A DNA stretch of 5,145 nt, taken from assembly GCA_003155565.1 (NCBI GenBank), contig PMDM01000144.1, positions 2,614 through 7,758 on the forward strand, given 5' to 3'. The DNA is from Methylococcaceae bacterium (lineage in GTDB: Bacteria; Pseudomonadota; Gammaproteobacteria; Methylococcales; Methylomonadaceae). The notes under the pieces were generated by a model. That model made no database searches. It was not told where the DNA came from and saw only the letters and a list, made by a program, of their open reading frames with translations. The position numbers and the translations under genes are program-made. Positions 1-5,145 of the stretch are shown here, piece after piece (the stretch's first letter is position 1; every line of letters begins with the position of its first letter).

Positions 1-1103
1 TGTACATTGGGGTCATGGGCTATGCTTTTCGCGAGGTAATCTTCAGCCTTAACATAATCTTGGCACACAAGGCTCAACTTGCCAAGAATGGTCAGTAGTA
101 CACCATCATCTTTATGATAAGGAAGCCAAGCCTCGGCAATTTCCAACTGTTTGAAAACATCTTTTGACCGTAAGCTACCGAATAAGAGCAACAGCGTTTC
201 ATCCCAGTTAATGGTCAAGGTTTCAATCAATTCGTTTTCGATTTCCGCTCCCAAACCAACATTAATCATAGCGGCAAAATAAACCGCTGCGACATCGGGA
301 TTCTTTTTAATGTGGGGAGGGATTTCAGTCCACAGCAGCCTCATTTCATTGGTGCTGCCCTGTTTTATAGCTTGTTTCAATAAGCCGCCAAAAGCTTCAA
401 TTTCAAGCTTTTTTATTTCCGTCTCCATCAACACCTTATTTTTATTTAAGGTAGGCAGCAATTTACGCAGACCTTGCCAGTCACCTAAATGTTGGTAAGT
501 TTGATGCAATAGTTTGAGTACGCTGGCATGGGTCGCGTCTATTGAATGCAGTTTCGTCAGCGTTTCTAAAGCCTGCTCAAACTGATTTGCCGAAAAATGC
601 AGTTCCGCTTGGGTCAACCCGATTGCCACATCAGAACCCGGCGCGTGGGCTGCCGCTTTCTTGAGATATTCATCCCTTTTATCATAAGCACCGCGAGATT
701 GTGCAGCCTTAGCGGCGGTCAAATAATGGATTAAGGGGGCACCGCTATGCGATGCGTGTTTAATCAGGACTTTTTCGGCTTGCTCCCAATTACCTTCTGC
801 TGACCCTACCAAGCCAGCGATTAACGCATCTTGCGAACGGTTAAATTTAATGTTTCGGCTACGGTTTTTTACCTGCCAGGGTAGCCTGATTAACCACCCT
901 AAAAACCTGAAAAACAAGTAAAGCACATAAAAAGTGGCAATCAGGCCGATCAGAAAAGCAATAAGTGACGTTTCCATCGACCAACTGCCAATTCCAATTA
1001 ATACATAGCCTGGGTTTTCAAATGCCCCTAGCCATTTATTAACAAAAAATACCGCAGCTAAGGCAAACAAAAGTGAACTAAAGAAAAAAAGCCCGTTTTT
1101 CAT
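1..1103 (-). CDS. hemY: HemY, heme-operon inner-membrane TPR protein (C-terminus cut off by window)
   Basis: I translated this frame by hand: it is open from an ATG at 1103 to the window edge, giving 367 complete residues. The E. coli protein is about 398 residues, so only about 30 should be missing. Two hydrophobic segments lie at about residues 5-21 and 47-65. Between and within them is the HemY_N signature NPGYVLIGIGSWSMETSL (30-47). A strongly basic stretch follows the second segment (R66, R73, K79, R81, R83), which by the positive-inside rule puts the C-terminal part in the cytoplasm. The rest is alpha-helical with TPR-like units, for example around 94-125, 160-185 and 340-365. The start is 7 bases after the hemX stop, with a GAG-type ribosome site overlapping the hemX end. 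In the family it is a membrane protein of the heme operon with no settled biochemical role. It is not the unrelated Bacillus protoporphyrinogen oxidase also named HemY. Family assignment is firm; function is not. Confidence 0.93.
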   Translation of the reverse strand, partial: MKNGLFFFSSLLFALAAVFFVNKWLGAFENPGYVLIGIGSWSMETSLIAFLIGLIATFYVLYLFFRFLGWLIRLPWQVKNRSRNIKFNRSQDALIAGLVGSAEGNWEQAEKVLIKHASHSGAPLIHYLTAAKAAQSRGAYDKRDEYLKKAAAHAPGSDVAIGLTQAELHFSANQFEQALETLTKLHSIDATHASVLKLLHQTYQHLGDWQGLRKLLPTLNKNKVLMETEIKKLEIEAFGGLLKQAIKQGSTNEMRLLWTEIPPHIKKNPDVAAVYFAAMINVGLGAEIENELIETLTINWDETLLLLFGSLRSKDVFKQLEIAEAWLPYHKDDGVLLTILGKLSLVCQDYVKAEDYLAKSIAHDPNV

Positions 1104-1110
1104 TATGCGC

Positions 1111-2388
1111 TCACTCTTGCTGCTTTGGGGGGATGGCTTGGGACAGCGGATTTTTATCAGCAGGATTTGCTGACTCAACAGGCTTGGTCGTTGATCCAAT
1201 AGAATCCGATGGCGCTTTCGTACCTTCTTCTTGCCCCGATTTTACTTCATCAGTAGACAAAGCCTTATCGGTTTCGATTCTTAGCTTAGTCACATCACGC
1301 AGCATTTTTAACGACAGGCTGATATCAGGTAACTGGCTACGCAGTTTAATGCCTTGTAAGCGCGATAACTCACTGACAAACCCTTTAACATTATCGTTGT
1401 TGGTGAAGTGTTGATTAATAGCGGTTTTTATATCCGCCAAACCTGCTTGAAACAATGCGTCATTTTGCTGGACTAAGGCAATTTTCACTATTTCCAACTT
1501 GACCTTAAGTTGTTCTCGGATGAATTCAGCTTGTTCCTGAGTGAGTATTTCCTTGATAGGTTTATCAGAGTGCTTGATAGTGACTATACCTTCCAGTTCA
1601 TGAATGGCGCTATTGAGCAAATCATTGGGCTCTTCGCTGACTGGACTGGATTCAGCCGCCTCTCCTGTTGCTGTTAATGGTTTACCAGAATAAGGCAGTA
1701 GCAAAGTCAGCTTGGCAACATCGCTTTCCAAGGCCTGTATGGAAACGTAAAGCCCCACCACATCAGGTACTTTGACACCCTGAAGCAGAGAAATTTCTTT
1801 GGCGATCTGTTCACGGATTGTGATGGTGCCGGTATCGCCACTTTCGCGCAAGCGCTGGTCAGCCGCTTCAAGGGCTGCACGCGTGGTATTTACATCACCC
1901 ACCAAATGCAGTCTTTCATTGGCAACGCTAAGCAAGTATTCAGCATCCGCAATTAACCAGTCTCCTCTTGTTTTGCCAAGTTGCCGCTGCACCTGGAGGA
2001 CTTTGTCAGTGAGTTCTTTACGCGTAGCTTCCGTTTTTTGGGTGTGCAGGTCAGAAAAATCAGCCAGCGTTTTATTAAAGTGATCTTCTTTACCGGCAAT
2101 TTCGGATTGAAGAGCCGCCAATTGCGATTGTATGGCAGTCAGTTGCGCCTGATAATCGTTGATTTGCCGAGTTAGTTCGCCTTTGACTTGACCGCCTAAA
2201 CCTTCTTGTTTATCGCGTAGTTGCGTAAAAAAATAAAACCCAGCGCCTGCCAAACCCAAAACAAGGAATAAAATGATGATAACAAACAAAAGTCCGCTAC
2301 TTGACCGGGGAACTGGCCTCGGTTTGCCGTCATTTTGACTAATAACGGGTTCTTGTTCTGGTTTTGGTTGTTCAGTCAATTCTGCCAC
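1111..2388 (-). CDS. hemX: HemX, membrane-anchored coiled-coil protein of the heme operon
   Basis: This is a 425-residue protein, slightly longer than the roughly 390 of E. coli HemX. It has a short polar, proline-rich N-terminus (1-31) with basic residues just before one membrane helix (about 32-54), predicting N-in, C-out topology with the bulk in the periplasm. A Gln/Leu-rich coiled coil follows at about 58-140. Next comes the HemX family core: DWLIADAEYLLSVANERL (143-160), then a DVNTTRAAL stretch, and a second conserved helical block at about 281-327 (LTQEQAEFIREQLKVKLEI and onward). The tail (about 390-425) is Ser/Pro/Gln-rich and probably disordered. The start is GTG at 2388, one base after the hemD TAG, with GGGGA 5 bases upstream; no in-frame ATG competes. 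HemX proteins are often labelled uroporphyrinogen-III C-methyltransferase, but I see no SAM-binding methyltransferase motifs here, so that name should not be used. A scaffold role in heme synthesis is inference. Confidence 0.93.
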   Translation of the reverse strand: MAELTEQPKPEQEPVISQNDGKPRPVPRSSSGLLFVIIILFLVLGLAGAGFYFFTQLRDKQEGLGGQVKGELTRQINDYQAQLTAIQSQLAALQSEIAGKEDHFNKTLADFSDLHTQKTEATRKELTDKVLQVQRQLGKTRGDWLIADAEYLLSVANERLHLVGDVNTTRAALEAADQRLRESGDTGTITIREQIAKEISLLQGVKVPDVVGLYVSIQALESDVAKLTLLLPYSGKPLTATGEAAESSPVSEEPNDLLNSAIHELEGIVTIKHSDKPIKEILTQEQAEFIREQLKVKLEIVKIALVQQNDALFQAGLADIKTAINQHFTNNDNVKGFVSELSRLQGIKLRSQLPDISLSLKMLRDVTKLRIETDKALSTDEVKSGQEEGTKAPSDSIGSTTKPVESANPADKNPLSQAIPPKQQE

Positions 2389-2389
2389 T

Positions 2390-3187
2390 CTATTCCCCGT
2401 TAATTACCGCAATAGCCGTTTCAAGAATTGCTAGGTCTGAAGGGCATCCAGTCACAGCAATTCGCATAAATCCCATCTCGGCAGCTAAGCTGCTTATTCT
2501 ATCGCTAATGACCACCAGCGGAATCGTAGCCATACGCCTTATATAATTTGTACCTAGCATGGTTGCCAAATTCTGCAATGCCTCACAACTGGTGATAACA
2601 ATTACGTCCAACAAGTCCTGCTCAAGCAAATTGATAACCTCGGTTGTGTCTATATCCGGTATAACCCGCTTATAAACTTCCCAATAGCTGACATTAGCGC
2701 CCCTGCTACGAAGAACATTGGCCAGTTCCTCACGTCCGCCTTGGCCTCGAACAATTAATATGTCCTGACCATTAACATGCTGCAATTGCGGCATGGCCAG
2801 TAAAGATTCACTGTCATAGCCAGTTTTGGGGATCATGGCGACCTGTAAATCGGCAGATTCCAATTCCTTGGCTGTCGCTTGCCCAATTGCCGCTATTTGC
2901 GTTGCTTGAAATTGCGCTATTCTGCCACCATTCGCTTTAAGCGCAAAATTTACTGCATTGGCACTGGTAAAAATAAGCCATCGGTACTTTGACAACTGGG
3001 TTAAGGGATTGGTTGCCGTTGGCGGATCATCGGACTGGCTATCTGATTGACCATCTAGGCGGACGATTTGCAAAACAGGGAAACGCACAGCTACCCCGCC
3101 CTGTAGCTCGATGATGCGACATAAATTTTCTGCTTGATGGTCGGGACGCGTAACTAAAACATGCGCCCCTTTTAACGCATTGCTCAC
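2390..3187 (-). CDS. hemD: Uroporphyrinogen-III synthase
   Basis: HemD cyclises the linear tetrapyrrole hydroxymethylbilane with inversion of ring D, giving uroporphyrinogen III; it is cytosolic. The protein has 265 residues, a little longer than the E. coli enzyme (246). Family features in order are: VLVTRP near the N-terminus (10-15), FPVLQI (36-41), [14 protein letters not shown] (70-83), [12 protein letters not shown] (98-109), the second-domain [12 protein letters not shown] (144-155), the VYKR motif with conserved Tyr172, and [10 protein letters not shown] (198-207). These fit the bilobed HemD fold (PF02602). The extra length is mainly a hydrophilic insert at about 44-64 containing QSDSQSDD. 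The start is GTG at 3187, overlapping the hemC stop by 4 bases (GTGA, 3184-3187). I see no strong ribosome site before it, so reinitiation by ribosomes finishing hemC is likely. HemD sequences diverge widely, but the motifs plus position after hemC make the call secure. Confidence 0.95.
   Translation of the reverse strand: MSNALKGAHVLVTRPDHQAENLCRIIELQGGVAVRFPVLQIVRLDGQSDSQSDDPPTATNPLTQLSKYRWLIFTSANAVNFALKANGGRIAQFQATQIAAIGQATAKELESADLQVAMIPKTGYDSESLLAMPQLQHVNGQDILIVRGQGGREELANVLRSRGANVSYWEVYKRVIPDIDTTEVINLLEQDLLDVIVITSCEALQNLATMLGTNYIRRMATIPLVVISDRISSLAAEMGFMRIAVTGCPSDLAILETAIAVINGE
2394..2398 (-). promoter_or_regulatory. Ribosome binding site for the hemX GTG start
   Basis: GGGGA on the minus strand, 5 bases before the GTG at 2388. 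It lies inside the last codons of hemD (Gly-Glu-stop), so hemX initiation is probably coupled to hemD termination, one base away. Confidence 0.6.
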
Positions 3188-4110
3188 AAGTTAAGCGCTT
3201 GCAAGACCTTGTCCGCGCCTTGTGCCAGAAGATCCTCAGCAATTTTTCGGCCAATTGCTTCTGCTTGTTCCGGTTTGCCACGGCTTTCGCTGCGATAAAT
3301 CCGGCTACCGTCAGGGCTGCCGACCAAGCCGCGCATGAACAGTTGATCGCCAATTATTTTGGCAAAACCCGCGATAGGAACCTGACAACCGCCGCTCAAT
3401 CGCGCATTCATTGCCCTTTCTGCAGCTACGCATATACCTGTTTCGCTATCATGTAGCTTGCTTAGCATGTCATTTAGCTCCTTGTCATCAACCCGGCATT
3501 CTATACCTATTGCGCCTTGACCTATGGCAGGCAAACTTATTTGAGTATCAAGGCGTTGGGTAATCCTTTCAGCCATGCCCAGCCTTATCAATCCAGCGGA
3601 AGCCAAAATAATGGCATCGTAATCGCCTGCATCCAATTTTGCCAATCGGGTATTGACGTTTCCCCGCAACGTCAAAATTTCTGCATCAGGATATAACTCC
3701 TTGATTTGGCATTGCCTACGCAAACTGGACGTGCCGATCCGGGCCTTCGCGGGTAAATCAGTTAATGAAGCATAACGATTAGAAACAAAGGCATCGGTAG
3801 GATCTTCGCGTGGCAATATCGCCGCCAGATGCAAGCCTTCAGGAAACTCGACGGGCACATCCTTCATTGAATGTACGGCAATATCGGCTGTTCCTTCCAA
3901 CATTCCCATCTCAAGTTCTTTTACAAACAAGCCCTTACCACCGATTTTGGCAAGCGGCGCATCCAGGATTTTATCGCCCTGAGTCGTCATTTTTACCAGT
4001 TCGGTTCGCACGCCGGGGAAGGTTTGCTCCAATAAATGTGCGACATGTTCAGCTTGCCATAAGGCTAGTGGGCTTTTGCGGGTGGCGATACTGATAATTT
4101 TTTCAGTCAA
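3184..4110 (-). CDS. hemC: Hydroxymethylbilane synthase (porphobilinogen deaminase)
   Basis: HemC condenses four porphobilinogen molecules head to tail into hydroxymethylbilane, using a covalently bound dipyrromethane cofactor, in the cytosol. The 308-residue protein is full length (E. coli 313) and keeps every key residue I can check at the E. coli number: Arg11 and Ser13 in [11 protein letters not shown], catalytic Asp84 in [12 protein letters not shown], Arg131/Arg132 in [10 protein letters not shown], Arg149 and Arg155 in LRGNVNTR, Arg176, and cofactor-binding Cys242 in [13 protein letters not shown]. The start is a TTG at 4110. The frame is closed by TAA at 4123-4125 and no ATG or GTG lies between that stop and the conserved N-terminal motif, so TTG is the only ordinary start that keeps Arg11. 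An AAGAG ribosome site sits 7 bases upstream. It is the first gene of the hem cluster, 61 bases after the upstream sua5-type gene, and overlaps hemD by 4 bases. Confidence 0.98.
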   Translation of the reverse strand: MTEKIISIATRKSPLALWQAEHVAHLLEQTFPGVRTELVKMTTQGDKILDAPLAKIGGKGLFVKELEMGMLEGTADIAVHSMKDVPVEFPEGLHLAAILPREDPTDAFVSNRYASLTDLPAKARIGTSSLRRQCQIKELYPDAEILTLRGNVNTRLAKLDAGDYDAIILASAGLIRLGMAERITQRLDTQISLPAIGQGAIGIECRVDDKELNDMLSKLHDSETGICVAAERAMNARLSGGCQVPIAGFAKIIGDQLFMRGLVGSPDGSRIYRSESRGKPEQAEAIGRKIAEDLLAQGADKVLQALNL

Positions 4111-4117
4111 GTGAAAA

Positions 4118-4122
4118 CTCTT
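4118..4122 (-). promoter_or_regulatory. Ribosome binding site that fixes the hemC TTG start
   Basis: AAGAG on the minus strand, 7 bases before the TTG at 4110. The in-frame stop at 4123-4125 lies directly upstream, so this site and the TTG are the only consistent initiation signal for hemC. Confidence 0.6.
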
Positions 4123-4159
4123 TTACAGTATTATTTTAATAAGGGAAGAAGGCTAATTG

Positions 4160-4168
4160 TTTATAGCA
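4160..4168 (-). promoter_or_regulatory. Candidate extended -10 promoter element for the hem cluster
   Basis: Read on the minus strand this is TGCTATAAA, an extended -10 (TGn plus a hexamer one base from TATAAT), just after the upstream gene's stop. The -35 position 17 bases upstream reads TGCTTT, which is poor. Transcription would start near 4153, leaving a leader of about 40 bases before the hemC TTG. AT-rich sequence gives such matches by chance, and hemC could instead be read through from the upstream gene. No operator or riboswitch is visible in the 61-base gap. Confidence 0.3.
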
Positions 4169-4171
4169 TCT

Positions 4172-5145
4172 TTAGTTAATTGAAAGCAGTAAAGATAAGA
4201 ATTCTATAATACCTCGACAGGTAATACTTGATTCTTCTTCCTCGGAAAAAGATTTCGCTGCTTTCCCCAACCGATCATTGATTGCCCGCCACGCTTCCTT
4301 TTGCGGTGGTCGCTCAACCAGGATTATATCAAGATTGAGATGATCCAGTTCACGCAATGTGCTATATAAAGCATGGGCATAATCATCAACCTGTCTGGGC
4401 ATTGTAACAACATGAACCCGTGGGCTTTCGACTAATTCCAATGAGTAGTTAACAACGCCAATCTTTTTGTCTTGAAATTTCTGGTATTGAAAAATCGTTT
4501 GTAGCTGCCGAGTCGTACAAAGGATTGTGCAAGTAACCGGCGCGTAGTGCACCTCCATCATCCCTGGTGTGCGGATCGTGGGATTTTGCGGCAAAATCAG
4601 TTCTCTTTGTAACACTTCTTCAATTTGTAATCGGTTTATTTGCCCAGGGCGAAGTAGTTTAGGTTGTCCAAAACTTAAATCGACAATTGTCGATTCCAAA
4701 CCAACCTGACAAGGACCGCCATCGAGAATCAAATCAACCGCATCACCTAATTCTTCTAGGACATGACTGGCTTGGGTAGGACTGATACGGCAAAAACGAT
4801 TAGCTGACGGCGCGGCAATCCCGCCGCCAAATGCCTGTAATAGGTTTAGCGCCACCGGATGCGCGGGTACTCGTAAAGCGACGGTTGACTGTCCGCCGGT
4901 AACTTCCGTTGGTACGTCAGGCTTTTTATTCAGCACCAGGGTCAGCGGCCCAGGCCAGAAGCGGTCTGCTAACTGCCGGGCAGAATCAGGTATTTCAGTA
5001 ACCCATTCATCTAAAGCTGAGAAATCTGGGATATGAACGATCAAGGGATGATCGACTGGCCTACCCTTGGCTGCAAAAATACGTTTCACCGCATCCGGGT
5101 TTTTGGCATCTGCCCCCAAACCATAGACCGTCTCGGTCGGAAATG
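4172..5145 (-). CDS. Long-form Sua5 threonylcarbamoyl-AMP synthase (N-terminus cut off by window)
   Basis: The frame is open to the window edge, giving 323 complete residues; about 25-35 N-terminal residues should lie outside. The enzyme makes threonylcarbamoyl-AMP from threonine, bicarbonate and ATP, the first step of t6A37 tRNA modification. Counting from the first complete codon, the YrdC-domain motifs are FPTETVYGLGADA (1-13), AAKGRPVDHPLIVH (24-37), RFWPGPLTLVL (61-71), STVALRVPAHP (86-96), APSAN (111-115), GLESTIVD (148-155) and RPGQI (165-169). The Sua5 linker PGMMEVHYAP follows (193-202), then a C-terminal Sua5 domain ending in AWRAINDRLGKAA (285-297). That domain separates it from short E. 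coli TsaC (about 190 residues) and from YciO. A TTG at 5119 could be misread as its start, but that would delete the FPTETVYG motif, so the true start is upstream. About 26 residues follow the last conserved block, ending in a Leu-rich stretch, which is more than I expect for the family. Confidence 0.95.
   Translation of the reverse strand, partial: FPTETVYGLGADAKNPDAVKRIFAAKGRPVDHPLIVHIPDFSALDEWVTEIPDSARQLADRFWPGPLTLVLNKKPDVPTEVTGGQSTVALRVPAHPVALNLLQAFGGGIAAPSANRFCRISPTQASHVLEELGDAVDLILDGGPCQVGLESTIVDLSFGQPKLLRPGQINRLQIEEVLQRELILPQNPTIRTPGMMEVHYAPVTCTILCTTRQLQTIFQYQKFQDKKIGVVNYSLELVESPRVHVVTMPRQVDDYAHALYSTLRELDHLNLDIILVERPPQKEAWRAINDRLGKAAKSFSEEEESSITCRGIIEFLSLLLSIN
4207..4226 (-). repeat. 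Small imperfect hairpin in the 3' end of the sua5-type gene
   Basis: Minus strand TACCT-GTCG-AGGTA forms a perfect 5-bp stem with a 4-base loop (4210-4223), extended by two more pairs after one mismatch. It sits inside the coding sequence, about 35 bases before the stop. It is not followed by a clean T run, so it does not look like an intrinsic terminator; a role in mRNA processing or attenuation is only a possibility. Confidence 0.25.

Noticed and set aside
390..412. Perfect 8-bp inverted repeat AAAAGCTT-N7-AAGCTTTT followed by T-rich sequence on the plus strand, resembling an intrinsic terminator
   Set aside because: It lies deep inside the hemY coding frame, where it encodes ordinary Lys/Leu/Glu residues. 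No plus-strand gene ends here, the stem is AT-rich, and the minus strand has no T run after it.
1133..1414. Open frame on the plus strand opposite hemX, with others at 310-498, 1799-2083, 1981-2175, 2364-2546, 3199-3456 and 3810-4094
   Set aside because: All lie antisense to well-supported genes, have no recognisable family features or convincing ribosome sites, and read as frame shadows.
1111..2388. HemX as uroporphyrinogen-III C-methyltransferase, a common database label
   Set aside because: The protein is a membrane helix plus coiled coil and HemX core; no SAM-dependent tetrapyrrole methylase motifs are present.
3039..3353. Minus-strand 104-codon open frame straddling the hemC/hemD junction
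   Set aside because: It overlaps two firmly identified genes in a different frame, and its Cys/Arg/Ser-rich composition is typical of an out-of-frame shadow.
4151..4166. GCTA-N8-TAGC inverted repeat in the gap before hemC as a possible operator or terminator
   Set aside because: Only four base pairs in AT-rich sequence, with no following T run; expected by chance.
1..5145. A novel system, mobile element, CRISPR array, tRNA or phage gene hidden in the window
   Set aside because: Nearly every base is covered by five recognised housekeeping-type genes; the only gap between the sua5-type gene and hemC is 61 bases, and no arrays, terminal repeats or RNA-like folds were seen on either strand.

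Overview
This window looks like a chromosomal housekeeping region from a gammaproteobacterium of moderate GC (mid-40s percent by eye). The order hemC-hemD-hemX-hemY, with hemX and hemY directly after hemD, is the classic gammaproteobacterial uro operon layout. I would guess a free-living lineage such as Methylococcales, but nothing in the sequence proves the family.

Every gene I can support is on the minus strand, so transcription runs from high to low coordinates. 5145-4172 holds most of a long-form Sua5 threonylcarbamoyl-AMP synthase, with its N-terminus cut by the window end. A 61-base gap (4171-4111) follows; it is the only real intergenic space and holds a weak candidate promoter. Next come hemC (4110-3184, hydroxymethylbilane synthase), hemD (3187-2390, uroporphyrinogen-III synthase), hemX (2388-1111, membrane-anchored coiled-coil protein) and hemY (1103-1, TPR membrane protein, C-terminus cut by the window start). 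Coding density is nearly complete and no gene-free stretch exceeds 300 bases.

HemC and HemD are consecutive enzymes of tetrapyrrole synthesis: four porphobilinogen become hydroxymethylbilane, which becomes uroporphyrinogen III, the precursor of heme, siroheme and cobalamin. HemX and HemY are inner-membrane proteins encoded with them, of poorly defined function. The four hem genes are packed for coupled translation (4-base overlap, 1-base gap, 7-base gap). Three of them use non-ATG starts: TTG for hemC, GTG for hemD and GTG for hemX. Sua5 makes the threonylcarbamoyl adenylate used for t6A37 modification of tRNAs that decode ANN codons; its link to the hem genes is position only.

I found no mobile element, CRISPR array, RNA gene, phage gene or unknown system. 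The points worth a second look are the start-codon pattern, the long-form Sua5 with an unusual tail beside hemC, and the predicted opposite-side topology of HemX and HemY.
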